From Anaerocolumna sp. AGMB13020 (GTDB lineage: Bacteria; Bacillota; Clostridia; Lachnospirales; Lachnospiraceae), in NCBI RefSeq assembly GCF_033100115.1, contig NZ_CP136910.1, forward strand, positions 5,031,001-5,095,000: a stretch of DNA of 64,000 bases, read 5' to 3'. Positions within the stretch are counted from its first letter, which is position 1, and each line of letters begins with the position of its first letter. This document shows, in pieces, positions 8,795-17,537 of this stretch. A program made the position numbers and the translations under genes. The notes below the pieces were generated by a model, which was not told where the DNA came from, did not search any database, and saw only the letters and a program-made list of their open reading frames with translations.

Positions 8795-8822
8795 ATTATA
8801 CACAGAATTAATGTCCTGTCAA
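8795..8822 (-). promoter_or_regulatory. Promoter of regulator-potABCD
   Basis: On the minus strand a perfect TTGACA (8822-8817), a 16-bp spacer and a perfect TATAAT (8800-8795). Confidence 0.8.
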
Positions 8823-8861
8823 TGGCTTATTTATTTTTATACAGGAAAATGAATAGTAACA

Positions 8862-8940
8862 GAAAAAAGCTTCATAAACCCTTACAAATACTGTATGCGT
8901 ATAAAACAGCAGACTGTATATTTAAGGTTTATGAAGCTTT
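8862..8940 (-). terminator. Terminator of aroC-bioY
   Basis: AAAGCTTCATAAACC pairs with GGTTTATGAAGCTTT, followed on the minus strand by a T-run. The loop of about 47 bases is unusually long and has weak internal pairing. Confidence 0.6.
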
Positions 8941-8993
8941 CGGATAGCGTATTTTATGAATACGAAAAAAGTAAGGACCTGAATAACAAAGAA

Positions 8994-9533
8994 TCAGGAT
9001 CTGTTTAATCCCATGGACATACGGGAGAGTATCTTATATATTTCTCTTCCAAGGCTAACGGCAACAACGGTAGTTACCAGATCTTTTGCCAGCATCAGAG
9101 GAACAGAAGGCAATAACCAGGTACCGGTTATCTGATAATAGAACAGAAGTCCCATAACATGGCATATCAGTAAGCCTATGATACTGAAGCTAATTCCCAT
9201 AGGATAAGTTTTTCTGCTTCCAAGGCCAGTGAGAAAGACCATGGGAAGGAAACCGAACAGATAACCGCCGGTAGGTCCGACCAATGCGTCGATACCTCCG
9301 CCGAAGTTGGCAAATACAGGAATACCAACCATTCCGATGAGAAGATAAAGGAAAACGGACAGGAAACCTGATTTTTTACCAAGAATGGTACCAATAAGAA
9401 CGATACCAAAGGTCTGAAGAGTTACCGGGATACCTCCCGGAAGCATAAAGGATATCTGGGACAGTACCGCAAGGATTGCAGTAAAAAGTGCAATTTGGAC
9501 CATTTCCTGAGTAGTCAGGAATTTTCTTTTCAT
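8994..9533 (-). CDS. bioY: Biotin transporter BioY (ECF S-component)
   Basis: A 179-residue very hydrophobic protein with about six membrane helices, the substrate-capturing S-component of an energy-coupling-factor transporter for biotin. The family hallmark GPTGGYLFGF is at about residues 84-93, and the VTLQTFGIVLIG segment is also typical. Length is normal. It would use a shared EcfAAT module, which is not in this window. The ATG has GGGAG upstream. It follows aroC by 62 bases on the same strand and shares its terminator. I did not see a BirA-type operator, so biotin control is not evident. Confidence 0.93.
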   Translation of the reverse strand: MKRKFLTTQEMVQIALFTAILAVLSQISFMLPGGIPVTLQTFGIVLIGTILGKKSGFLSVFLYLLIGMVGIPVFANFGGGIDALVGPTGGYLFGFLPMVFLTGLGSRKTYPMGISFSIIGLLICHVMGLLFYYQITGTWLLPSVPLMLAKDLVTTVVAVSLGREIYKILSRMSMGLNRS

Positions 9534-9595
9534 AGATTACTCCCATCTGCGTGCTTTTGTACGCGTGAAATCAAAGAGGTGTGAAAATGCTTTTG

Positions 9596-10696
9596 TTATC
9601 TGAAAAATTTGACAATTGAATCCATTCTGGAGGTGATACTTACAAACAACATGTCTACTAAGGTAACGGCTGCCATGGATTCAACAACAACGACAGCTCG
9701 GGGAACAATAACCGGATCGTGGCGGCCTTTGATGTTTATGCTGATATTCTCACCGGCTTTATTGATCGTTCTCTGGGTTTGGGCAATAGAGGCTGTAGGT
9801 TTTACGGCAGCCCGGAATACAATTTCCGAACCATCGCTTATACCGCCTAGGATACCACCTGCATTATTTGTTAATTTGCTGATCTTTCCATCCTCCGTGT
9901 ATATAAAAGGGTCATTGTTCTGTGCACCGGTTTTTTGAGCAGCAGAGAAACCGGAGCCGAATTCAATTGCTTTTATAGCTCCGATGGAGAGGATAGCTTT
10001 TCCAAGGTTGGCATCCAGCTTGTCAAAGACCGGCTCTCCGATACCAGCTGGTACACCGGAGATGATACATTCAATTACACCGCCTATGGAATTCTGCTCC
10101 TCCATTTTCTCCTGCATCAGTGCCTCTGCAGCTACAGAAGCTTCAAGGTCCGGCATAAAGAAAGGACTTAACGGAATGTTATCTCTGTTGCATTTGGTAT
10201 AATCTATGTTAATGTTACCAATGGATTTGGTGTAGGCGCAAAGGCTGATACCAAGCTCCTTCAGAATAGCAGAAGCAATTGCTCCGGCAGCGACTCTGCC
10301 GATCGTTTCTCTTCCGGAGGATCTGCCGCCGCCTCTATAATCGCGGAAGCCATACTTGGAATCATAAGTATAATCTGAATGACCTGGGCGGTAAAAGCCG
10401 GATATTTCAGAGTAATCCATGGAAATCTGATTCGTATTGAGAACAGCCAGGGATATGGGCGTGCCAGTAGTTTTTCCTTCAAAGACACCGGACAAAATCT
10501 TAACGGTATCTGCTTCATTTCTTGGGGTAGCATATTTGGTCTGACCTGGGCGTCTTCTGTCAAGAAAAGCCTGAATAGTTTCTTCCTCAAGAGGAAGTCC
10601 TGCGGGACAGCCATCAATAACAACACCTATTCCTGAACCGTGGGATTCTCCCCAGGTAGTTATGCGAAACATGGATCCAAACGTTGAACCTGCCAT
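9596..10696 (-). CDS. aroC: Chorismate synthase
   Basis: A 366-residue enzyme that converts EPSP to chorismate, the last step of the shikimate pathway, using reduced FMN. The signature GESHGSGIGVVIDGCPAG is at residues 16-33. GGGRSSGRETIGRVAAGA and the C-terminal segment with RHDP are also conserved. Length is standard. The ATG at 10696 follows an AAAGAGG site. It is alone apart from bioY; other shikimate genes are not nearby. A perfect 10-bp palindrome about 65 bases upstream is a possible operator. Confidence 0.97.
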   Translation of the reverse strand: MAGSTFGSMFRITTWGESHGSGIGVVIDGCPAGLPLEEETIQAFLDRRRPGQTKYATPRNEADTVKILSGVFEGKTTGTPISLAVLNTNQISMDYSEISGFYRPGHSDYTYDSKYGFRDYRGGGRSSGRETIGRVAAGAIASAILKELGISLCAYTKSIGNINIDYTKCNRDNIPLSPFFMPDLEASVAAEALMQEKMEEQNSIGGVIECIISGVPAGIGEPVFDKLDANLGKAILSIGAIKAIEFGSGFSAAQKTGAQNNDPFIYTEDGKISKLTNNAGGILGGISDGSEIVFRAAVKPTASIAQTQRTINKAGENISINIKGRHDPVIVPRAVVVVESMAAVTLVDMLFVSITSRMDSIVKFFR

Positions 10697-10756
10697 ATAA
10701 AACCTCTTTCCGATTTATATTTTTATTTCTGATAAAGATTATCTTTGTTTTAGAGT

Positions 10757-10775
10757 TTTACACGTTAACGTAAAA
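10757..10775. promoter_or_regulatory. Palindrome upstream of aroC
   Basis: ACGTTAACGT (10762-10771) is a perfect palindrome flanked by TTTTAC and AAAA. It lies in the leader or promoter region of aroC. Binding protein unknown. The rest of 10776-11040 is AT-rich with nothing I can name. Confidence 0.3.
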
Positions 10776-11073
10776 AACTTTAATGAATTTATATAAGTAT
10801 ATAAGAAAACTATTTGTTAATCAATATCTTTTGAGGACATTTTAAAAATACAATTCATATATTGTAATGATTGGTAAAAAAAATAGCTTGAGAATAATTT
10901 ACCTGAGGTACCAGGATGAACGTCTTTTATTCTTAATCCATCTATTAATTCTTAAAAATCCAATTTTTATAATCCCGGCTGTTTTAGGGCGTTCTATATA
11001 AAGTGAATGCAGCGCTGATATAAAAGGGCTGAAATTCAGCTTATGTAATAGTATAATTTACAAGGAGGTTACT

Positions 11074-11307
11074 ATGCCAAATTATTATTATGCAAACAGA
11101 GGTAATGACAACCAAAAGGCAAAAAGTATGCAGGATAACGGGATTAATCCGGGTTATTCATATATAGACAAGAAGAATGAGAAGGTTGAAAAGTCATCAA
11201 GAGATTTGGTTATAGATGGGAATTCAGTTTATGAAATAGATCAGGACTGTTATGAAAGAGTAAGACAGAACAGACATAATGCAAGACAGGACTGGAATAG
11301 AAGATAG
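11074..11307 (+). CDS. Small hydrophilic protein, unknown
   Basis: A 77-residue protein rich in Asn, Asp, Lys, Arg and Tyr, with no signal peptide or membrane segment. An AAGGAGG site six bases before the ATG and a strong terminator right after the stop show a real single-gene unit. The Tyr/Asn-rich start and charged C-terminus would suit a small spore or coat-associated protein, as would the Cys/Gly-rich gene facing it, but this is a guess. I do not recognise a named family. Confidence 0.65.
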   Translation: MPNYYYANRGNDNQKAKSMQDNGINPGYSYIDKKNEKVEKSSRDLVIDGNSVYEIDQDCYERVRQNRHNARQDWNRR

Positions 11308-11316
11308 AACGAAAAA

Positions 11317-11341
11317 AAGCTGCCGTGAGGCAGCTTTTTTC
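11317..11341 (+). terminator. Terminator
   Basis: AAAGCTGCC-GTGA-GGCAGCTTTTTT: a compact GC-rich hairpin with T-run, flanked by A-run so it may work in both directions between the two convergent small genes. Confidence 0.9.
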
Positions 11342-11374
11342 TGTTTGATGTAGCTTCTAACTGATAAAGAATAA

Positions 11375-11590
11375 TTAGAAGGAGTTTCCGCATAAGCAAA
11401 GGATTAAGATGATCCAAATAATTGAGCCGCATCCGTCATTGCCGCCGCATCCGCATCCATTGTTACCAAAGCCGCCACCAAAGAATCCGTTACCACCACC
11501 GCCACAGCAGCAAAGTAAAAGGAGAATAAGAATCCAGGAACTATTATTGCCACATCCGGAACCGCAGTTAGTTGCTGTTAAATCACTCAT
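11375..11590 (-). CDS. Cys/Gly-rich small protein (chorion-class high-cysteine type)
   Basis: A 71-residue protein made of two hydrophobic blocks (ILILLLLCCC near residues 20-29, IIWIILILCLC near 57-67) separated by a Gly/Asn/Cys-rich spacer. It carries ten or more cysteines. Firmicutes genomes hold many such proteins, often labelled chorion class high-cysteine protein or YjcZ-like, some tied to spores. An AGGAGG site precedes the ATG. It converges on the small gene at 11074, sharing the terminator between them. Role unknown; Cys density suggests cross-linking or metal binding. Confidence 0.7.
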   Translation of the reverse strand: MSDLTATNCGSGCGNNSSWILILLLLCCCGGGGNGFFGGGFGNNGCGCGGNDGCGSIIWIILILCLCGNSF

Positions 11591-11769
11591 GTAAGAGCCT
11601 CCTATTTGTTATTACAATGTATCATATGAATCTGAGCTTGCCCTATTTCCTATATTTATAGAAGAAATTGTTGTGTTTTTCCGACAGAAAATTACAGAAT
11701 TGCATGGTCCTTTACAGAAATACTGAAGATGGAGGCCAAAACTCAGAGAAAAGGCTTGTAAAGTTTAAG

Positions 11770-11798
11770 TTGTCTCAGCAGTTCCCTATTGTTATAAT
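11770..11798 (+). promoter_or_regulatory. Promoter of the cysteine hydrolase gene
   Basis: TTGTCT (11770-11775), a 17-bp spacer and TATAAT (11793-11798). Confidence 0.75.
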
Positions 11799-11830
11799 AT
11801 GGGTAATTTATGATAAGGAATAAAATTTGT

Positions 11831-11860
11831 GCCTGCCTCCTTAAGGTTGCAGGCAGGAGG
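11831..11860 (+). promoter_or_regulatory. Leader hairpin that can mask the ribosome binding site
   Basis: GCCTGC (11831-11836) pairs with GCAGGC (11849-11854). Alternatively CCTCCT (11836-11841) pairs with AGGAGG (11855-11860), the ribosome binding site itself. The two pairings exclude each other. Confidence 0.35.
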
Positions 11861-11875
11861 AAGGTATGGACAGAT

Positions 11876-12418
11876 ATGAGAATATTAGCGGAAGAATCAA
11901 TGGCACTACTTGTTGATATACAGGAAAAGCTGGTTCCTGTAGTGAAGGATAGAGAAGCGTGTGTAAGAAATATAACACTACTGCTGGAGGGCTTTAAGCT
12001 GCTTCAGATTCCCTTTCTCGTGACACAGCAGTATACCAGAGGTTTGGGTATGACAATACCGGAAGTAAAGGACAGGGTGGATAACTTTCAGTATCTGGAG
12101 AAAATAAGTTTCAGCTGCTATGAGGATAGCAGGATAAAAGAAGAGATAGATAAACTGCAAAAGAAAAATATAATTTTGTGCGGTGCAGAAGCGCATATCT
12201 GTGTGCAGCAAACTGCCATAGATTTAAGAGCAGCTGGTTATAATGTAATTGCCGTTACCAATTGTATCGGTTCAAGAAAAACCGAAGATAAGGAAGCAGC
12301 ACTAAAACGTTATGAATATGAAGGCATCATTGCGGCTACTTATGAATCCATATTATTCGAATTAACAAGAAAAGCAGGCAGTGATATCTTTAAAGCTATT
12401 TCCGCCCTGATAAAATAA
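11876..12418 (+). CDS. Isochorismatase-family cysteine hydrolase
   Basis: A 180-residue protein of the isochorismatase/nicotinamidase superfamily. The presumed triad is Asp in LLVDIQEKL, Lys in FQYLEKISFS and Cys in GAEAHICVQQTA. Relatives hydrolyse amides or vinyl ethers of small molecules; the substrate here is unknown. I place the start at the ATG at 11876, after GGAGGAAGG. An upstream in-frame ATG at 11810 would add 22 residues, but it has no ribosome binding site and lies right after the -10 box. It has its own promoter and no operon partner within 300 bases. Confidence 0.85.
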   Translation: MRILAEESMALLVDIQEKLVPVVKDREACVRNITLLLEGFKLLQIPFLVTQQYTRGLGMTIPEVKDRVDNFQYLEKISFSCYEDSRIKEEIDKLQKKNIILCGAEAHICVQQTAIDLRAAGYNVIAVTNCIGSRKTEDKEAALKRYEYEGIIAATYESILFELTRKAGSDIFKAISALIK

Positions 12419-12692
12419 AAGGAATAATCTTCTTTTCTAACTAATATAAATAATCGGTATTCTTTTTTTGATTTCCGGGAAGCAGACTTCTTTATTGTTA
12501 AAATAGCATTTCTGATACTAAAATATCTGATTTTGCCATACCTGATTTTACGGAACGATACAATGACATTTCAGTTTATATGGAAAAATCAAGATAAAAG
12601 TCATGCTAAAATGTGAAACGGATGATGATATAAGATAATTTCTGGATAAAATTATTATTTATAAATAATAATAAAGAAAACGATAATTATTA
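12419..12692. other. AT-rich intergenic region with a 22-bp palindrome
   Basis: No gene seen. At 12651-12672 ATTATTATTTA followed by its exact reverse complement makes a perfect palindrome upstream of the oxidoreductase promoter. It may be an operator or an AT-rich UP-like region. Confidence 0.4.
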
Positions 12693-12721
12693 TTGAAATT
12701 CAGATAAAAATGAAGTATAAT
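12693..12721 (+). promoter_or_regulatory. Promoter of the 2-oxoacid oxidoreductase operon
   Basis: TTGAAA (12693-12698), 17 bp, TATAAT (12716-12721). Confidence 0.8.
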
Positions 12722-12751
12722 ATAGTCAGATTTTAGAAAAGGAGGAGAACT

Positions 12752-14413
12752 ATGTACAATTTATTATTAGGCGGTGCAGCAGGTCAGGGCATTGACACCA
12801 CTGTTGCAATTCTGGAGAAGCTGTTAAAGCACTCCGGTTATTATATATATACCACCAGGGATTTTATGTCCCGTGTACGCGGCGGCCACAATTTTTCTAT
12901 GATCCGTTTTGGAACCGAGAAGATCAACTCTCACAGTGACAGAATTGATGGTATTATTGCACTAAATGATGAAACCATTCATCTGCATAAAGATAAACTA
13001 ACTGAGAAGGGATTTATCCTGTGTGACAGCAGCTTGGAATATAGTGACGACAGAATAATCAAGCTGGATATGGATAAGAAAGCGAAGGAGCTTGGAAATC
13101 TTAGAGCATCAGGCAGTATTGCTATCGGTGCTATTTTAAAGCTTTTTGGTGAACCGTTTACATATGTGGAAGAAGTTATGCCACGAGTCATAAAAAAAGA
13201 TTTTTTAGAAGTGAACTTAAAAGCAATTCAGATTGGATACGACAGCGTTGAACCTGTCTTTGAACATCTGGAGGGACCTTTTAAGGATTATATGCTGATT
13301 TCCGGCAGTAAGGCAGTTGGACTGGGAGCAGTTGCCGGCGGGCTTAAATTTTATTCGGCTTATCCCATGTCACCCTCCACCGCAGTAATGGAATATCTGG
13401 CTTATATCGGTAATGTCTCAGGGGTCCTGGTGGAACAGGCAGAGGATGAAATCGCTGCTATCAATATGGCTCTTGGTGCTTCCTATGCGGGAGCCAGAGC
13501 AATGACGGGTACCAGCGGAGGCGGTTTTTGTTTAAAAGTAGAGGCTTTAGGCTTTTCTGGTATAGCAGAGATTCCTCTGGTGGTAATAGATGTTCAAAGG
13601 CCGGGACCTGCAACAGGGCTTCCCACCAGAACCGAGCAGAGTGATTTGAAATTTGTAATTTCTGCAGCACAGGGTGAGTTTCCCCGTATGGTTATAGCAC
13701 TTAGAAATCATGAAGATTCTTTCTATCAAACAATCAGAGCGCTGAATCTGGCGGAAAAATATCAGATACCTATAATCCTGTTAAGTGATCAATATCTTGG
13801 CGATACCACAGCTTGCGTAAAACCCTATAATCTTGAGGATATTACACTGACTGAACCTGCAAAAGAGGCAGAAGGCGAATATTTACGTTATCGAATTACC
13901 GAGAATGGTATATCTCCAAGGCTCATACCAGGTTTAACCGAACATCTGGTGACAGCAGACAGTGACGAACATGATGAGAGAGGCTGGATAACAGAATCTG
14001 CTGAAGTCAGAAATAATATGATGGATAAGCGAATGAGAAAGCTTGAAGGACTGACCCTGGAATTACAGGAACCGGAATTTATCGGTGAAGAAGACTGCAA
14101 GGTACTGCTCCTTGGCTGGGGTTCCACCTATGGTCCCATTAGCGAAGCAGTTAGCCGCTTAAATAAGTCGGGAAAAGGAAGTTATGGTGCATTGGTATAC
14201 GGTGATATCTATCCTCTGCCTAAACAGAATCTTGAAAAGTATTCAAAAGGAAGAACCTTAATAAATGTGGAACAGAATGCAACCGGACAGCTGGCATCCC
14301 TTATCAGGGAACAGACCGGCATCAGCTGTGACAGGAGTATATTAAAATATGACGGCAGACAGATTTCCGGTGAAGAGATAGAATCACAGGTACTGGAAGG
14401 AGGTCTTGACTGA
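12752..14413 (+). CDS. 2-oxoacid:ferredoxin oxidoreductase, fused gamma-alpha subunit
   Basis: A 553-residue subunit. Residues 1-180 are the gamma domain (GGAAGQGIDT, RVRGGHNFS). From about residue 190 comes the alpha domain (YPMSPSTAVMEYLA, then VEQAEDEIAAINMALGASYAGARAMTGTSGGG, split here only for length), which forms part of the thiamine-diphosphate site and the dimer core. The C-terminal 120 residues are the transketolase-C-like domain. It works with the beta subunit encoded next, and overlaps its ribosome binding site. The pair resembles KorAB/two-subunit OFORs that decarboxylate 2-oxoglutarate, pyruvate or branched-chain oxoacids and reduce ferredoxin. Substrate cannot be assigned from sequence alone. 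Confidence 0.9.
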   Translation: MYNLLLGGAAGQGIDTTVAILEKLLKHSGYYIYTTRDFMSRVRGGHNFSMIRFGTEKINSHSDRIDGIIALNDETIHLHKDKLTEKGFILCDSSLEYSDDRIIKLDMDKKAKELGNLRASGSIAIGAILKLFGEPFTYVEEVMPRVIKKDFLEVNLKAIQIGYDSVEPVFEHLEGPFKDYMLISGSKAVGLGAVAGGLKFYSAYPMSPSTAVMEYLAYIGNVSGVLVEQAEDEIAAINMALGASYAGARAMTGTSGGGFCLKVEALGFSGIAEIPLVVIDVQRPGPATGLPTRTEQSDLKFVISAAQGEFPRMVIALRNHEDSFYQTIRALNLAEKYQIPIILLSDQYLGDTTACVKPYNLEDITLTEPAKEAEGEYLRYRITENGISPRLIPGLTEHLVTADSDEHDERGWITESAEVRNNMMDKRMRKLEGLTLELQEPEFIGEEDCKVLLLGWGSTYGPISEAVSRLNKSGKGSYGALVYGDIYPLPKQNLEKYSKGRTLINVEQNATGQLASLIREQTGISCDRSILKYDGRQISGEEIESQVLEGGLD

Positions 14414-14414
14414 T

Positions 14415-15260
14415 ATGGGAAAATTTACGACTTACGAAACAGCCTGGTGCCCTGGCTGCGGTAATTTTGCAATTTTGAATAGCTTGAAAACAGCCTTGGA
14501 AGAGCTTGATAAAGATCCAAAAGAGGTACTGATGGTAGCCGGAATCGGCCAGGCAGCAAAGACACCTCAGTATATCAGTGCCAATAGCTTCTGCGGACTT
14601 CATGGAAGGGCCTTACCGGCTGCAGTTGCTGCCAAGATAGCAAATGAAAAACTAACGGTTATAGTGGATTCCGGCGACGGTGACTCCTATGGTGAAGGAG
14701 GAAACCACTTTATACATAACATACGAAGAAATGTAAATATTACACATTTTGTTCATGATAATCAGATCTATGGACTTACCAAAGGTCAGGCATCCCCAAC
14801 CAGTAAGGAAGGTCATGTAACCGAAGTACAGACAGATGGAAGCATGAATACGCCTTTAAATCCCGTATTAATGGCAATAGCTGCCGGTGCAGGTTTTGTA
14901 GCCAGAGGTTTCAGCGGTGATGCAAAACAACTGGTAACCCTTATGAAGGAAGCCATCTCTTATCCAGGTTATGCATTTGTGGATATCCTCCAGCCGTGTA
15001 TCAGCTTTAATAAGATCAACACCTTTGCTTACTACAAGAGTAAAGTTGCACCCTTAGGAGAAGAGTACGATCCCTCAAATAAAGCTGCAGCTATTATGAC
15101 TGCAATGGAAGGGGAAGAACGAATTCCCACCGGTATTATCTATAGAGAAGATAAACTGGATTTTCATAGGAAGCATAACCTTTTAAAAGACGGTAAGACT
15201 TTAATTGAACAGGAGAGGAATACAAAAGTTATCGAGGCGTTAATCAACCGATTTGTATAA
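14415..15260 (+). CDS. 2-oxoacid:ferredoxin oxidoreductase, beta subunit
   Basis: A 281-residue beta subunit carrying thiamine diphosphate. WCPGCGNF (residues 11-18) supplies cysteines for the [4Fe-4S] cluster. The TPP motif GDGDSYGEGGNHF (about 92-104) has the GDG...N metal ligands. Start is the ATG at 14415, 11 bases after AAGGAGG; it follows the alpha-gamma stop by one base. No separate delta (ferredoxin-like) subunit is encoded here, so electrons must pass directly from the beta-subunit cluster to ferredoxin, as in other two-subunit enzymes. Confidence 0.92.
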   Translation: MGKFTTYETAWCPGCGNFAILNSLKTALEELDKDPKEVLMVAGIGQAAKTPQYISANSFCGLHGRALPAAVAAKIANEKLTVIVDSGDGDSYGEGGNHFIHNIRRNVNITHFVHDNQIYGLTKGQASPTSKEGHVTEVQTDGSMNTPLNPVLMAIAAGAGFVARGFSGDAKQLVTLMKEAISYPGYAFVDILQPCISFNKINTFAYYKSKVAPLGEEYDPSNKAAAIMTAMEGEERIPTGIIYREDKLDFHRKHNLLKDGKTLIEQERNTKVIEALINRFV

Positions 15261-15457
15261 AGTTCGTTTAACTTATATCATATGGTTAATCCTATAAATT
15301 GTAATATTGTGGTTAAATAGTGTGTTCAGTAAAAAAAGCGGGAATACACCTAAGCCTGGTATAATTCTCTGGTGAAACCGGTACAGAGTTCATGCAGGGA
15401 GTATGACAGGTTTAGGAGTAGACCTACTTTTTCAATAAATTCCTAAGGAGGTTAGAA

Positions 15458-16012
15458 ATGGCAGTTAAGAATGCAATGACAAGTGATTTTCTTCATTCCG
15501 CTTACGGTGGAGAGAGCATGGCCCATATGAGGTATTTGACCTGGGGAACCATGGCTGAGAAAGAGGGCTTTCCGAACATAGCTAAGCTGTTTGAAGCCAT
15601 AGCTTATGCAGAAAGGGTACATGCTAATAATCACTTCAAGGAAATTGGAGGAGATACTGCTGATGCTACTGTTGTTGCGGGAGCAGTATTTGGAACAGGA
15701 AAAACAGTGGATAATCTGCAGGGAGCAATTAACGGTGAACTCCATGAGGTAGATCAAATGTATCCGGTGTATCTGAATGCAGCAGAATTTCAGGAGGAAA
15801 AGGGAGCACAAAGATCCTTCCATTTAGCACTGGAGGCTGAAAAAATTCACGCGGAATTGTTTAAACAGGCTCAGGATGCAGCAAAAGGCGGACAGGATAT
15901 CAAACTGGAATCCGTATATGTCTGTCCAATCTGCGGACATACAGTTCTTGATGGTGCACCTGATAAATGTCCTGTATGCGGTGCAAAACAGGATTTATAT
16001 AAAAAGTTCTGA
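15458..16012 (+). CDS. rbr: Rubrerythrin
   Basis: A 184-residue rubrerythrin, an NAD(P)H-linked peroxide scavenger of anaerobes. The N-terminal ferritin-like four-helix bundle carries the di-iron ligands (Glu19, E52 region, Glu94 and Glu97 region, Glu127 with His131). The C-terminal rubredoxin-like domain has Cys156, Cys159, Cys171 and Cys174 in CPICG and CPVCG for a single Fe. Start ATG has AAGGAGG eight bases upstream. An extended -10 (TGGTATAAT at 15357-15365) may be its promoter; no PerR box was clear. It is monocistronic. Confidence 0.96.
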   Translation: MAVKNAMTSDFLHSAYGGESMAHMRYLTWGTMAEKEGFPNIAKLFEAIAYAERVHANNHFKEIGGDTADATVVAGAVFGTGKTVDNLQGAINGELHEVDQMYPVYLNAAEFQEEKGAQRSFHLALEAEKIHAELFKQAQDAAKGGQDIKLESVYVCPICGHTVLDGAPDKCPVCGAKQDLYKKF

Positions 16013-16099
16013 TTCTGCTGTTTCACGGAGTAAAATGTTTTCTTTGCTCCGTAAAGTGGAACATAAAGACTGTAAAAAATGTACCACAACAAAAAATAT

Positions 16100-16173
16100 G
16101 GCAGAACTTACCATGAATACAGAGAGACAGTTTTTGAAGGAACATGTCTGCTGAATACAGGGTAGGTTCTGCC
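16100..16173. terminator. Bidirectional terminator-like hairpin
   Basis: GGCAGAAC (16100-16107) pairs with GTTCTGCC (16166-16173) across a long loop. It has T-rich sequence after it on both strands, between the convergent rubrerythrin and protease genes. Confidence 0.45.
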
Positions 16174-16180
16174 GTTTTCG

Positions 16181-17353
16181 TTATTGAAGAAGCCTTTTTA
16201 TATTTAACAGACCCCAGCCCTGCTTTGACCAGGGATAACCAAGGTCAATTGCGCAGTCCCGCAGCTTCAATTTAACATCTTTGTTGCTTAAAGACGGATA
16301 TACAGAAAGTAAAAGAGCGATAGCACCGGTAACAATGGGGGTAGCCATGGAGGTGCCGCTCTTAACAGTATACATTAGGTTGGTGTAATCATTTCTGGGA
16401 TTATTAAGTACATTGTATCTGTATCTTTGGTAATTCTTCATGGTACCACAGGATACAATATTAGATCCGGGTGCCACGATATCAGGTTTTTTAACACAGG
16501 AGGCTGTAGGACCTCTTCCGGAATAATCCATGGTTTTATTTCCAAAGAGTTCAACGGTTATTCTGTCATCGGAAGAACCGACGGTAATTACCTTTCGGCT
16601 GATACCGGGAGTTGAAATGGACATTGGACTGGGGCCATTGTTTCCGGCAGCTACCACCACTACGATACCCGCATCCCATACAGCGTTTACACCTTTCACC
16701 AAAAGTGAATTTTCATCGGCATTGTCTTTTGTTGTTGTACCAACTGAAATGTTAACAACTCTTATATTGTGTTTTACTTTATTATCAATTATCCATTGTA
16801 AGCCTGCCAGTACATCTGAAATATTACCGTCACCTTTCTGGTCCAGTACCTTGATTCCAATCAGGTCGCATTTGGGGGCTATTCCGGTATATTTGCCATT
16901 TGAGAGAAAGCCGCTGCCGCCGATAATTCCGGAGACGTGACTGCCGTGGCCGTTATCGTCATAAGGCTCGATTCTCCCGTGTATCAAATCATGAAAGGCC
17001 TTTATTCTATTTTTTCCTTCTGTAAAATCTTTGTGCATACAGATGCCGGTATCTACAACTGCAACTCCTACATTTTCACCTGTAATATTTCTATCGTGTG
17101 CCCAATTTAAGTCTATGATATCAGCTACACGGTTCATTTGAGCGGTTATGTGTGTATCCAGCTCGAAACTCCAGAGGTGATTCTCAGACTGGAGATTACT
17201 TAAAGCATCCGGTGCCACCTCTACAACATAAGAGTCAATCATAGGCAATTTATATTTGAGCTTACCCATTGAAGCAATTTCATTGTAATTGTTCTCGTAA
17301 TCACTGCATCGTACAATAATCTGTACTCTTTCCTGTTTGTTCATAGCAGCCAT
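16181..17353 (-). CDS. Subtilisin-like serine protease (S8), cytoplasmic type
   Basis: A 390-residue subtilase. The catalytic triad is Asp101 (VVDTGI), His136 (NGHGSHVSG) and Ser335 (SGTSMATP), with the oxyanion Asn238 in AAGNNGP. An N-terminal stretch of about 75 residues resembles a propeptide, but there is no signal peptide, so it probably acts inside the cell, as the AprX/intracellular proteases do. Length matches AprX. AAAAGG lies before the ATG at 17353. It is monocistronic and points toward rubrerythrin. Possible roles are protein turnover in stationary phase or sporulation. Confidence 0.92.
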   Translation of the reverse strand: MAAMNKQERVQIIVRCSDYENNYNEIASMGKLKYKLPMIDSYVVEVAPDALSNLQSENHLWSFELDTHITAQMNRVADIIDLNWAHDRNITGENVGVAVVDTGICMHKDFTEGKNRIKAFHDLIHGRIEPYDDNGHGSHVSGIIGGSGFLSNGKYTGIAPKCDLIGIKVLDQKGDGNISDVLAGLQWIIDNKVKHNIRVVNISVGTTTKDNADENSLLVKGVNAVWDAGIVVVVAAGNNGPSPMSISTPGISRKVITVGSSDDRITVELFGNKTMDYSGRGPTASCVKKPDIVAPGSNIVSCGTMKNYQRYRYNVLNNPRNDYTNLMYTVKSGTSMATPIVTGAIALLLSVYPSLSNKDVKLKLRDCAIDLGYPWSKQGWGLLNIKRLLQ

Positions 17354-17537
17354 TCTTTCCTTTTGGTCTTAGTAATTTTATGAGGATTCCTCTTGTCTTT
17401 ATGACGAATATCAATTAAACCATTGCAATTTTCTGTCAAAGGTTTAAAATATAGAGGATTATGTAATTATATGGTATAACAAAAAGCCTTAAATATCTAA
17501 CTGGCTGATATGTCTAATGAAAGAAAGAGGAAAGGTA

